A stretch of 55,406 nt of DNA from JAGXTF01 sp038317095 (GTDB lineage Bacteria > Bacteroidota > Bacteroidia > NS11-12g > UBA955): the NCBI GenBank assembly GCA_038317095.1, contig JBBQBB010000020.1, positions 1 to 55,406 of the forward strand, read 5' to 3'. A program made the position numbers and the translations under genes. This document shows, piece by piece, positions 44,556 to 52,672 of this stretch. The notes below the pieces were generated by a model, which saw nothing but the letters and a program-made list of their open reading frames with translations, was not told where the DNA came from and did no database searches. Positions within the stretch are counted from its first letter, which is position 1. The number at the start of each line of letters is the position of its first letter.

Positions 44556-45893
44556 TCAAAAAATAAAATCTGTCACGGTTAAACCGCCTAAATTGCCACT
44601 AGTCATAAGCAATAAAACCGTTTTCTCGTTTCCCTCAATGTTCTTTTGAACCGCAGATTTTAGCTCACTTGCTGTAGAAAAAGCGCGGCAATGGCCGACA
44701 GTTTTTTCCAAAATTGAAGCTTGGGGTATGGGCATTTTTTTCAATGCATATACATGCGGATCAAAGAGTAAAAATGCAGCATCAGCAGGGTCTAAAGTAT
44801 GGGCATATGCTGGCAAAAAATCTGCACGCAAAGAACTAAACGTATGCAATTCAAAGACAGCCACAAAATAATGGTTTGGGTATTGTTCCCTAACTGCTTG
44901 CACACTCGCTTTCACTTTGCTAGGCGCATGTGCAAAGTCTCTAAAAACAACCATGGGGGTGGTATTCACCACCTTTTCAAGCCTGCGCGATGTTCCTGCA
45001 AAAGATTGCATAGCGGTCCAAAAAGCATCTTCTGAAATGCCCAAATCCGCAGCCAGCAACTGCACGCCTGCAGCGTTTTGAAGGTTGTGCCTTCCAAAAA
45101 TTAAAAGCGAATACGTATTACCTCCAACAAATACATCCACCCCAGTTTCTGTAACTAAAAAATCTGGCTCTTGATAAGGTTTTTCAAGAATTTTCGATCC
45201 ATGCATCATTTTTTGCAATTCTTCATCTTTTTCGAACCAATATAAAGAAGCATTGGGTTCAAGCGTATCTATAAAAATGCGAAATTGATCTGCATAATTT
45301 TCGAAGGTAGGAAAAACATTGATATGATCCCAAGCAATGCCTGTTATCATAGCATGGTGAGGGCGGTAAATATGAAATTTTGGAACAGGATGCAATGCTG
45401 AAGTTAAATATTCATCGCCTTCAATGATTATCAGCGGCGCATTGCTAATTTTTACCATTCTTTCAAAACCTTCCAGCTGGGAACCTACCAAATAATCGAA
45501 ATCCAAGCCACATTCTTGCAAAACATGCATGAGCATAGCAGTGCTGGTAGTTTTTCCGTGGCTTCCGCCAATCACAACCCGGGTTTTGTTTTTACTATGT
45601 TCGTAAATAAATTCTGGAAAGGAATAAATGGATAACCCCAATTCTTTGGCTCGCAGCAATTCTGGGTTGTCGGCGCGGGCATGCATGCCTAAAATAACGC
45701 CATCCAAACCAGCATGCACCTTTGGGGGAAACCAACCTGTTTCAGCAGGCAAAATACCTGCATTTTGTAACCTTGTTTTAGCCGGATCAAAGATTTCGTC
45801 GTCGCTACCTGTAATTGTATGTCCATGGGCCAGTAGTTCCAAGGCAAGATTGTGCATGACAGCCCCGCCTATAGCAATGAAATGGTAATTCAT
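44556..45893 (-). CDS. mpl: UDP-N-acetylmuramate:L-alanyl-gamma-D-glutamyl-meso-DAP ligase (murein tripeptide recycling)
   Basis: The 445-residue Mur ligase shows the N-terminal nucleotide fold (HFIAIGGAVMHNLALELLA), the P-loop VVIGGSHGKTTSTAML, the central MITGIAWDHINVFP and FGRHNLQNAAG, and the C-terminal FRDFAHAPSKVKASV. The DHINVF and DFAHAP forms are those of Mpl rather than MurC. It rejoins salvaged murein tripeptide to UDP-MurNAc in the cytoplasm. Together with DapD it represents the peptidoglycan genes here. It is followed by the SusC gene on the same strand. Confidence 0.92.
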   Translation of the reverse strand: MNYHFIAIGGAVMHNLALELLAHGHTITGSDDEIFDPAKTRLQNAGILPAETGWFPPKVHAGLDGVILGMHARADNPELLRAKELGLSIYSFPEFIYEHSKNKTRVVIGGSHGKTTSTAMLMHVLQECGLDFDYLVGSQLEGFERMVKISNAPLIIIEGDEYLTSALHPVPKFHIYRPHHAMITGIAWDHINVFPTFENYADQFRIFIDTLEPNASLYWFEKDEELQKMMHGSKILEKPYQEPDFLVTETGVDVFVGGNTYSLLIFGRHNLQNAAGVQLLAADLGISEDAFWTAMQSFAGTSRRLEKVVNTTPMVVFRDFAHAPSKVKASVQAVREQYPNHYFVAVFELHTFSSLRADFLPAYAHTLDPADAAFLLFDPHVYALKKMPIPQASILEKTVGHCRAFSTASELKSAVQKNIEGNEKTVLLLMTSGNLGGLTVTDFIF

Positions 45894-46228
45894 ATTCTAC
45901 TGCAAGAATATTGTATGCATGGATTCTATTCAATTAATTTTATACACTTTTGTTATGGTCATGTAAAAATCAAACACATGGTACAGGATTCATGGACTGT
46001 CAAATATTTATCCCAAATTTCGCGTCCGCCATCGCCATCGCCCCCGCCGCACAGCGGCGGCGGTGGCGGATATTTGGTTTATTGAAAATCACTTGAAAAC
46101 CGCTAGTGAGGAATAAAGAGATTTGATTTTACCGGCAGTTATTCACACCATGTGCATACAACATTAAAAAAAAACTTAGGATGTTTGTTCGACAGCGCAT
46201 AGTTTCGCTTTCTTAAAATCAATTAAAC
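45894..46228. other. Intergenic region with a GC-rich hairpin
   Basis: About 335 bp without a gene. It holds a GC-rich hairpin repeat (46023-46070) and, nearer the lipoprotein gene, TTAGGATGTTTG (46176-46187) and a -7-like box TAGTTTCG (46200-46207). The 12-mer occurs again in the repeat array at the right end of the window. Confidence 0.45.
46023..46070. repeat. GC-rich imperfect hairpin repeat
   Basis: TCCGCCATCGCC on the left and GGCGGTGGCGGA on the right can fold around a perfect CCGCCGC-ACA-GCGGCGG core. The sequence is almost free of A/T in an AT-rich intergenic region. Its ends (TCCGCC / GGCGGA) match the palindromes at 52612-52672, so the two belong to one repeat type. Confidence 0.65.
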
Positions 46229-46495
46229 ATGAAAAAAATACAGTACACACTTGCCATTGCAGCTATTGCATTTATGGCATCATGCGGTTCTAAAACCGAA
46301 GCTAATGCAACAGATTCAACGACCACAACAGTAGATGCAGCGCCCAAAGCGGCTGAACCTGCTGCAGCGCCAGTTGAAGGCAAAACCGACGACAAAGGCA
46401 CTTCAATTAAAGTTTCAAAAGATGGCGCATCCATGGAATCTGAGGGCAACAAAGTAGATGTGTCTAAAGACAAGATTGAGGTTATTAAACGTTAA
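46229..46495 (+). CDS. Small Ala/Thr/Lys-rich lipoprotein
   Basis: The 88-residue protein has a lipoprotein signal peptide (KKIQYTLAIAAIAFMASC, Cys at 19). A low-complexity stretch of Ala, Thr, Asp and Pro follows, and then a C-terminal half of alternating charged residues (GTSIKVSKDGASMESEGNKV, DVSKDKIEVI) that looks like short beta strands. No family is recognised. It is followed by a strong terminator and so forms a single-gene transcript. High predicted solubility and a simple promoter suggest an abundant envelope lipoprotein, but that is a guess. Confidence 0.8.
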   Translation: MKKIQYTLAIAAIAFMASCGSKTEANATDSTTTTVDAAPKAAEPAAAPVEGKTDDKGTSIKVSKDGASMESEGNKVDVSKDKIEVIKR

Positions 46496-46513
46496 ATTGA
46501 TTGAACAAGAGCA

Positions 46514-46543
46514 TAAAGCCGGAACCCTCGTTCCGGCTTTTTT
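46514..46543 (+). terminator. Rho-independent terminator after the small lipoprotein gene
   Basis: AAAGCCGGAA and TTCCGGCTTT pair perfectly around the loop CCCTCG, followed by further T residues. Confidence 0.9.
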
Positions 46544-46568
46544 ATTTAAAAATATCTTAATATTTGAG

Positions 46569-46576
46569 TAGCTTTG
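46569..46576 (+). promoter_or_regulatory. -7 promoter box (TAGCTTTG) for the etf operon
   Basis: Exact TAnnTTTG match, 22 bases before the etfB ATG and just downstream of the preceding terminator. Confidence 0.55.
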
Positions 46577-46598
46577 CGACTTCGCTTTCAAAGTATTC

Positions 46599-47336
46599 AT
46601 GAAAATATTAGTTTGCATAAGTGTGGTGCCTGATACCACAACCAAAATCAGTTTTACGGACAACAATACCAAATTCAATACCACCGGTGTTCAATACATT
46701 ATTAACCCGTACGATGAACTTGCACTAACCCGAGCACTGGATATTGCAGAACCTGCAGGTGGAACCGTTTCCATTATTCATGTGGGCTTAGTAGATAGCG
46801 AGCCAAGTATGCGCAAAGCCTTGAGCATGGGAGCAAATGACGCCATTCGGATCAATGCCTTTCCTACGGATTCACAATTTGTGGCTGCCCAGATTGCAGA
46901 AGTGGCTAAAACAGGAGGATACGATATGATTTTAACAGGCAGAGAGAGTATCGATTTTAACAGTGGTGCAGTATGTTCTGTTTTGGGCGAAGCCCTAAGC
47001 ATACCCAGTGTAAATGTTATCACCCGCTTGGACCTTAACGGCAACACAGCCACAATGGATAGAGATATAGATGGAGGCAAAGAAACGATAACCTGTGAAA
47101 TGCCCTTTGTAGCCAGCGCGCAGAAAGATTTGTGCGAACCCCGTATTCCAAATATGCGTGGGATTATGGCAGCCAGAACCAAACCTCTACAGGTTATGGA
47201 ACCCACCGCAATCCAAGCATTTGGTGAATATGCAACATTTGATCTTCCCAAACCCAAAGAAGGTGTTAAATTAATTTCGCCAGAAAATGCAGGTGAATTA
47301 ATGCAATTGTTACGCAACGAAGCTAAAGTAATTTAA
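46599..47336 (+). CDS. etfB: Electron transfer flavoprotein subunit beta
   Basis: The 245-residue protein has the EtfB features: MKILVCISVVPDTTTKISF, INPYDELALTRALDIAE, the SMGANDAIRI strand and AEVAKTGGYDMILTGRESID, and the signature GVLGEAL-like GAVCSVLGEALSIPSVN. It pairs with EtfA to carry electrons from acyl-CoA dehydrogenases to the respiratory chain through ETF:quinone oxidoreductase. It is the first gene of a three-gene operon (etfB-etfA-nuclease) with gaps of 4 and 5 bp. Confidence 0.95.
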   Translation: MKILVCISVVPDTTTKISFTDNNTKFNTTGVQYIINPYDELALTRALDIAEPAGGTVSIIHVGLVDSEPSMRKALSMGANDAIRINAFPTDSQFVAAQIAEVAKTGGYDMILTGRESIDFNSGAVCSVLGEALSIPSVNVITRLDLNGNTATMDRDIDGGKETITCEMPFVASAQKDLCEPRIPNMRGIMAARTKPLQVMEPTAIQAFGEYATFDLPKPKEGVKLISPENAGELMQLLRNEAKVI

Positions 47337-47340
47337 AAAA

Positions 47341-48300
47341 ATGGCTATATTAGTATTCGCGGAAAACAGCGAGAATCATTATAAAAAATCAACTTTAGAG
47401 GCAATTTCTTTTGCCCAGGAATTGGCACAAAAAACAACAGGACCTGTAATTGCGGTTTCCTTTGGCGATGGCATTGACGCTGGAATCCTAGGAAACTATG
47501 GCGCGGATGAGGTAATAACGGTAAGTGGCAATGGCGAATTTAGCAGCAATGTGTATGCGACACTAATGGCCGAAATTTGCAAAGAAAAGAACGCCAAAGC
47601 CGTAGTTATTTCAAATACGTATTGCGGAAAATCCATTGCCGGCAGGGTAGCAACCAGCCTAGGTGCAGGATTGGCTACCAACATTATTGACTATCCAGAA
47701 ACTGAGGGTGGATTTAAGGTGAAGCGAAGCGTATTCTCGGGCAAAGCTTTTGCATGGGTAAATATGACGAGTGCTATAAAAGTTTTGGCCATTACACCCA
47801 ACTCATTTGAAACCAAAACATGGGGCAAAACAGCTACTGTATCAAGTTCAGGAAAAAATACAAGTTCAATTGCAAGTGGCACCCAAATTACTGCGGTAAA
47901 CAAAGTAAGCGGAAAAATCCCATTGACTGAAGCTGAAATAGTAGTAAGCGCGGGCCGCGGAATGAAGGGACCAGAAAACTGGGGTATGATAGAAGAATTG
48001 GCTTCCATACTTGGAGCTGCAACTGCCTGTTCCAAGCCTGTAAGTGATATGCATTGGAGACCACACAGCGAGCACGTAGGCCAAACGGGTATTACCATAA
48101 AACCCAATTTGTATATAGCCATAGGCATTTCTGGTGCCATACAACACCTGGCCGGTGTAAGTTCTAGCAAAGTAATTGTTGCCATTAACAAGGACCCAGA
48201 AGCCCCCTTTTTTAAAGCCGCCGATTACGGCATTGTGGGAGATGCATTTGAAATATTGCCCAAATTAATTGAAGCAGCTAAAGCAGTAAAAGCGTCTTAA
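47341..48300 (+). CDS. etfA: Electron transfer flavoprotein subunit alpha
   Basis: The 319-residue protein has the EtfA N-terminal domain (ILVFAENSENHYKKSTLEAI) and the C-terminal FAD-binding domain with VSAGRGMKGPENWGMIEELA, RPHSEHVGQTGITI and YIAIGISGAIQHLAG. It holds the FAD that shuttles electrons from acyl-CoA dehydrogenases. Start ATG 47341 lies 4 bp after etfB. Length is typical. Confidence 0.95.
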   Translation: MAILVFAENSENHYKKSTLEAISFAQELAQKTTGPVIAVSFGDGIDAGILGNYGADEVITVSGNGEFSSNVYATLMAEICKEKNAKAVVISNTYCGKSIAGRVATSLGAGLATNIIDYPETEGGFKVKRSVFSGKAFAWVNMTSAIKVLAITPNSFETKTWGKTATVSSSGKNTSSIASGTQITAVNKVSGKIPLTEAEIVVSAGRGMKGPENWGMIEELASILGAATACSKPVSDMHWRPHSEHVGQTGITIKPNLYIAIGISGAIQHLAGVSSSKVIVAINKDPEAPFFKAADYGIVGDAFEILPKLIEAAKAVKAS

Positions 48301-48305
48301 AGGAA

Positions 48306-48908
48306 ATGACAAAACGCTGTAAGCTTGATCTAATTTCCATAGTTCCAGCCCATTCTCACGGGGCATATACCCTTATTTTAAAAGAATCGAATGGCACACG
48401 CAGTTTGCCTGTGCTCATAGGTGCCTATGAAGCCCAAGCCATCGCCATGGAATTAGAGGGCATGAAACCATCCAGACCGCTAACGCATGATTTGTTCGTT
48501 ACTACACTTCAATCCTTTCGTATTGAGGTGAAAGAAGTAGAAATTACCGATTTACAAGAAGGCATTTTCTTTTCAAAAATTATATGTGTACAAGACGGTA
48601 AAGAATCAGAAATTGATAGCAGAACCAGCGATGCTATTGCTATTGCTGCCAAATTTCATTGTCCAATTTACTGCAACTCAGTTGTTTTAGATGAAGCCGG
48701 TTATGAAACAGAAGATAAGTTTGAGGCAGACGAAGAAAAACCGGGAAGAGTAGTGCATGAAGAGCTTATTCCAGTGAGCAAATCACATTCCGAACTTGGC
48801 AATATTTCCAAAGAGGAACTGGAATCTATGTTGGATGAAGCCATCAGAGACGAAGATTATGCAAAGGCAGCAAAAATTCGGGATGAAATTTCTAAACGGA
48901 AAAAATAG
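48306..48908 (+). CDS. Bifunctional nuclease family protein with a UvrB/UvrC motif
   Basis: The 200-residue protein has the BFN/DUF151 domain in residues 1-130 (LILKESNGTRSLPVLIGAYE, AIAMELEGMKPSRPLTHDLF, DSRTSDAIAIAAKFHCPIY). A linker follows, and then a C-terminal UVR motif (LESMLDEAIRDEDYAKAAKI, RDEISKRK). DUF151 proteins in plants and mycobacteria act as nucleases or DNA-protective factors; the function in Bacteroidota is not established. It starts 5 bp after etfA and is probably co-transcribed. Confidence 0.92.
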   Translation: MTKRCKLDLISIVPAHSHGAYTLILKESNGTRSLPVLIGAYEAQAIAMELEGMKPSRPLTHDLFVTTLQSFRIEVKEVEITDLQEGIFFSKIICVQDGKESEIDSRTSDAIAIAAKFHCPIYCNSVVLDEAGYETEDKFEADEEKPGRVVHEELIPVSKSHSELGNISKEELESMLDEAIRDEDYAKAAKIRDEISKRKK

Positions 48909-49014
48909 AGCCTTTTAATGCATATTTCCTCGCCTAGGAACTGGTGAATTTTGCCCAATCAATTTTGATTTTAGGCTGGTTAAAGATTCATTGGCAAGCA
49001 GTGAGGGAAATACT

Positions 49015-49022
49015 TACTTTTG
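49015..49022 (+). promoter_or_regulatory. -7 promoter box (TACTTTTG) for the class IV aminotransferase
   Basis: Exact TAnnTTTG match. It overlaps the alternative TTG start at 49020 and lies 18 bases before ATG 49041, which supports the ATG. Confidence 0.5.
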
Positions 49023-49040
49023 TTGTTTCAGACGCAAACC

Positions 49041-49880
49041 ATGATTTGTATATTTTCCATTAACGGAACCATTTTCGACGAAACCACGCCGGTTTTTACA
49101 GCCGCATCTCGCGGTTATAGGTACGGCGATGGTTTTTTTGAAAGTATGCGATTTAGCAATGGCAGGTTATTGCACGGTGAATTGCACTTTATCCGAATCC
49201 GCAAATCGGCCATGTTGTTAAAAATGAAATTGCCCGAAGATTTCGATAGGGATTTACTGGAAAAATGGATATCTGAAGCGATTGTAAGCAAAAACATTCA
49301 AAATGCCAGGGTAAGGTGCACTATTTTTAGGGAATCAACAGGATTGTATACCCCCGTAGAAAACAAGTGCACCATAGTATTGGAAATCGTAAAAAAAGAA
49401 AATGCTGGCTACGATTGGCAAGAGAATGGTTTAAAACTGGGTGCATATAAAGAGATGAGTAAAAATGGCAACTTCGTCTCTACTTTAAAAACCACTTCCT
49501 GCATTGTACATGTAATGGCAGGTATATATGCCAGAGAAAACCAACTGGATGAATGCTTGATATACAATGAAACGGGTAGAATTGCAGAAGGTATAAGCAG
49601 CAATATTTTTTCATTCAATGGCGAATTTTTAAACACACCTCCGCTTACCGAATACTGTACAGATGGGGTTATGCGCAAAGTGGTAATTAATTTAGCCCAA
49701 GAATATGGATACACCGTAATTGAGCAACCCGTGGCCGAAATTACCCTTAATAGCGCCGATGAAATATTTTTCACCAGTGCTACGCGTGGCATACGCTGGG
49801 TTAAATACTATAACGACAAGGTTTACAAGAACAATGTGAGCAAGGTTCTTTTCGACAAGTTGAACCATATGTTACTATAA
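49041..49880 (+). CDS. Class IV aminotransferase (PLP fold type IV)
   Basis: From ATG 49041 the protein has 279 residues. It opens like aminodeoxychorismate lyases and D-amino acid/branched-chain transaminases (ICIFSINGTIFDE, SRGYRYGDGFFESMRF). Near the middle is the putative PLP lysine segment FVSTLKTTSC. Later come YNETGRIAEGISSNIFSF, CTDGVMRKVVI and the ending EIFFTSATRGIRWV. The exact reaction cannot be assigned between PabC and an amino-acid transaminase. It is a single gene between the etf operon and the sterol-desaturase-like gene. Confidence 0.9.
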   Translation: MICIFSINGTIFDETTPVFTAASRGYRYGDGFFESMRFSNGRLLHGELHFIRIRKSAMLLKMKLPEDFDRDLLEKWISEAIVSKNIQNARVRCTIFRESTGLYTPVENKCTIVLEIVKKENAGYDWQENGLKLGAYKEMSKNGNFVSTLKTTSCIVHVMAGIYARENQLDECLIYNETGRIAEGISSNIFSFNGEFLNTPPLTEYCTDGVMRKVVINLAQEYGYTVIEQPVAEITLNSADEIFFTSATRGIRWVKYYNDKVYKNNVSKVLFDKLNHMLL

Positions 49881-49930
49881 GCCCAAAATGCAGCATCTAA
49901 TTTTTTGGTAATTTTTCTTGGAAAAAAGTG

Positions 49931-49938
49931 TAAATTTG
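49931..49938 (+). promoter_or_regulatory. -7 promoter box (TAAATTTG) for the sterol-desaturase-like gene
   Basis: Exact TAnnTTTG match 15 bases before the TTG start at 49954. This fits a short leader. Confidence 0.5.
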
Positions 49939-49953
49939 TAAAGCTAAAAAGCA

Positions 49954-51165
49954 TTGAAACACGAATACCTCATACTCGCGGGCTTCATATGCCTTATGTC
50001 TGTGCTTACCGCCGAGCTCATTGCACAGGTTGTAAAAAAGAGGAAAATTTACAACCTAAGCGATGCCACAACCAACACTGCCTTCGGTATTAGCGACCGC
50101 GTATTCTCAGTGTTTTGGGACGGTTTTCTCATATTGGTATTCTTTTACATTCACGACAACTGGGCCTTATGGCACATTCCCAATACCCCACTAAGTTGGT
50201 TTGTGGCTTTGGTACTCACCGACCTTATTTTTTATTGTTACCACCGCGCAGGGCATGAAACCCGTTTGTTTTGGGCCATACACAGTGCACACCACCAAAG
50301 CGAAGATTATAACCTCACCGTGGGATTCCGTATCTCCATTTTCCAAACTATCACCCGTTCTATTTTCTATTGCCTCATTCCGCTTTGTGGGTTTGACCCC
50401 ATCGTAATTTTAAGCGTACTTATTTTTCACGGAATTTACCAATTGCCTTTGCACACCAAGTTGATTCCCAAATTGGGGTTTTTAGAATACATATTGGTTA
50501 CCCCAAGTCACCACCGCGTGCACCATGCCAGCAATGAATTATACCTTGACCGCAACTACGGAGGTGTATTTATTATTTGGGACCGTTTGTTTGGCAGTTT
50601 TCAAGAAGAATTGCCAGAAGTAGTGCCGGTTTATGGCTTAACGGAAAGAACAGGTTCCATGGGTTTTATTTTCTCACATTTCCATGGATTTAGGCAAATG
50701 ATTGCCTTGTTTAAACAAAGGATTCCATCTGCTAAGAAGTTTTCAGGTCTATTTAACAAACCATCGGATATAAAAGGCATATTTCCACCAGCTCCGCAGT
50801 TTTATATATACCGTGGAAAACAAATTTATGCCTTACTCCAATTGCTTGCTTGCGCCGGATTAGCCATGTTGCTCATTTACAACGAAAAAATGTGGCCGCC
50901 ATTAGAACGCACCTACGCCGCCATTATGGTTGTTTGGATGCTTTTAAGTTTAACCGGCAGACAAGTACAAACTTCGAATCGCGTTTCATGGCTAGAAATT
51001 GCCCGCAATATTGCATTTCCAATCGTTTGCTTTTGGGTTTTGCCGCATGGCAAACTTGAATGGATTTCTCTTAGTTTTTTTACCTTTACTTGCTATGCTT
51101 CTTTGGTTTTTGGACTTGGAATAATATCCTTTAACAAAAATAAAATTGAGGCCAGTGCAGGTTAA
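49954..51165 (+). CDS. Sterol desaturase / fatty-acid hydroxylase superfamily membrane protein
   Basis: The 403-residue protein starts at TTG 49954 (no nearer ATG fits). It has several membrane spans, and the histidine clusters of the superfamily are in order: FYCYHRAGHETRLFW (HxxxH), AIHSAHHQSEDYN (HxxHH), LPLHTK and TPSHHRVHHASN (HxxHH). About 150 residues of further membrane helices follow the catalytic core (LLQLLACAGLAMLLIYN, FTCYASLVFGLGIIS), as in alkylglycerol monooxygenase-like bacterial proteins. It is a di-iron hydroxylase or desaturase of membrane lipids; substrate unknown. Confidence 0.9.
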   Translation: MKHEYLILAGFICLMSVLTAELIAQVVKKRKIYNLSDATTNTAFGISDRVFSVFWDGFLILVFFYIHDNWALWHIPNTPLSWFVALVLTDLIFYCYHRAGHETRLFWAIHSAHHQSEDYNLTVGFRISIFQTITRSIFYCLIPLCGFDPIVILSVLIFHGIYQLPLHTKLIPKLGFLEYILVTPSHHRVHHASNELYLDRNYGGVFIIWDRLFGSFQEELPEVVPVYGLTERTGSMGFIFSHFHGFRQMIALFKQRIPSAKKFSGLFNKPSDIKGIFPPAPQFYIYRGKQIYALLQLLACAGLAMLLIYNEKMWPPLERTYAAIMVVWMLLSLTGRQVQTSNRVSWLEIARNIAFPIVCFWVLPHGKLEWISLSFFTFTCYASLVFGLGIISFNKNKIEASAG

Positions 51166-51223
51166 AATTGCATATTTTTGGTTATTTCGAATTATTTAGC
51201 TATATTCGTAAAAATAAATGGTT

Positions 51224-51892
51224 ATGAAAATAAAAAAAAGTGTTTTATCTTTCTGTACATCCAGGTTATTTATCTTTCAAATGAATGCCCAAAATCCCAA
51301 TCAAATAGGCATAAATGCAACAATTTTTGCAAAACAATTCGTCGTAATTAATAATTTTCAAATTCAAGAAGCAAATCCATATTTATTTACCTACCGTCGC
51401 ATTGGAAAACAATTGAATTTTAGAACCGCGATTGGCGGAAAATACAAATACGACAACAACGACAACGCCAGCAGTCGCAGCTACTCTGAAACAAATATTA
51501 AATCCTTATGGTACCGCATTGGCTTAGATAAAACAGTACAATTAGCACCCAAATGGAATTTTTATTTTGGCGCCGATTTGATTACTTTTCAATCCCGTGA
51601 AAAGGTATATTCTAGGTATACTACATCTGGTGGTTATACCACTTTTACAACCTCAGACCGCAAAGAATGGCTTTATGGTTTGTCTCCAAACCTGGGATTT
51701 GAATGGAAGGTAAATGCAAGGATTTCTATTTATACCGAAACTTATATTCAATTTTACCGCCGAAAATATTCAGAAAAATTGATCAATTACTCTCCATCAA
51801 ACCCCCCGGGGCCTGGTATAAACAACATTATAAATACCGGCAATGTCAGTATTACCACCCCAACAAGTATTTTTGTCAATTTTCGGTTTTAA
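51224..51892 (+). CDS. Predicted outer-membrane beta-barrel protein
   Basis: The 222-residue protein starts with an atypical signal-like region (MKIKKSVLSFCTSRLFIFQM, then NAQ). Amphipathic strands follow (FRTAIGGKYKYDNNDN, WYRIGLDKTVQL, WNFYFGADLITFQS, GLSPNLGFEWK, ISIYTETYIQFYRR), and the final strand TSIFVNFRF ends in Phe. This is the profile of a Bacteroidota outer-membrane barrel. No specific family is recognised. ATG 51218 is an equally possible start. TATATTCG upstream may be the -7 box. Confidence 0.75.
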   Translation: MKIKKSVLSFCTSRLFIFQMNAQNPNQIGINATIFAKQFVVINNFQIQEANPYLFTYRRIGKQLNFRTAIGGKYKYDNNDNASSRSYSETNIKSLWYRIGLDKTVQLAPKWNFYFGADLITFQSREKVYSRYTTSGGYTTFTTSDRKEWLYGLSPNLGFEWKVNARISIYTETYIQFYRRKYSEKLINYSPSNPPGPGINNIINTGNVSITTPTSIFVNFRF

Positions 51893-51949
51893 TAGAAAGA
51901 TTTAAAAATAAATAATTGTGCTAATTTTAATTCCATAAAACAAAACAAT

Positions 51950-52378
51950 ATGAAAAAAACAATATTCCTTGCTGCCATTTGTTGTATTCTTCTTAGCGCC
52001 AAAACCCCGTTTTCTATCACGACAGCGGCATTTGCACCTTCAGATACAGCCATTACTGCCAAGCCCTGTTTTCAGTTGGGTTCAGTGTCATTTTCCAAAC
52101 CCTTGGCGTTGGCAGATTTGGTTAAACAACAAAATTGCATTGCCGTAGATTGCAAAAGCGGTTTGAAAATGAAAAGTGCTGAAATAGTTTCTTACAAATT
52201 TTCACATTTGAACAAGGCTGGTATGTCCGAAATGATTGTCAACGGAAATTCCTTAAAACCCATTCGTGACTTGCTAAAAAAGCTTAAAGTTGGCGATTTT
52301 GTGCAGTTTTCAGAAATAAAATTAAAAACCAAGGAAGGGGTAATTTTGCTAAACAATTGTGGCGCAGTGCTGCAATAG
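51950..52378 (+). CDS. Exported protein resembling the C-terminal domain of GldM/PorM
   Basis: The 142-residue protein has a signal peptide (KKTIFLAAICCILLSAKT). A beta-rich domain follows, ending AEIVSYKFSHLNKAGMSE, IRDLLKKLKVGDFVQFSEIK and VILLNNCGAVLQ. This order (a strand with an S-Y-K-F type start, an L-K-K-L-K-x-G-D turn, then E-I-K) resembles the last domain of the gliding/T9SS protein GldM, here as a stand-alone secreted domain. The resemblance is by eye. No other T9SS machinery gene is in the window. Confidence 0.7.
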   Translation: MKKTIFLAAICCILLSAKTPFSITTAAFAPSDTAITAKPCFQLGSVSFSKPLALADLVKQQNCIAVDCKSGLKMKSAEIVSYKFSHLNKAGMSEMIVNGNSLKPIRDLLKKLKVGDFVQFSEIKLKTKEGVILLNNCGAVLQ

Positions 52379-52672
52379 TGCATGAAAAAAGTAGGCAACT
52401 AAACTTAACCGAGCCACCGGCGAGGCGAAAGAAACAGGCATGAAGCTACAAAGCCACGAAGCCACAAAGGAAAATGCGCACTAACCTGCCTGCGGCATAG
52501 GCCGAATCATCGTAGTAATTAAACAGCCTGCCCACCCGGCCGAGTCCCTGTCGAGGCAAAGAAAAAGTTCCAACCTAGCGGGTATTCCCAAAACTCACTT
52601 CTTTAACTTTCTCCGCCACGGCAGATTATCTTAATCCGCCGCGGCGGAGAAAACTATTTCCGCCGTGGCGGA
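52379..52672. other. Repeat-bearing intergenic region between converging genes
   Basis: No gene is seen in this stretch of about 294 bp. It contains GC-rich fragments (GAGCCACCGGCGAGGC, CCTGCCTGCGGCATAGGC) and, next to the pruA stop, three copies of a TCCGCCnnGGCGGA palindrome. The composition differs sharply from the neighbouring coding DNA. Confidence 0.5.
52612..52672. repeat. Three TCCGCCnnGGCGGA palindromes in a row
   Basis: Copies lie at 52612-52625 (imperfect, TCCGCCACGGCAGA), 52635-52648 (perfect, centre GC) and 52659-52672 (arms perfect, centre GT), at spacings of 23 and 24 bp. The last copy ends one base before the pruA stop codon on the other strand. Confidence 0.75.
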
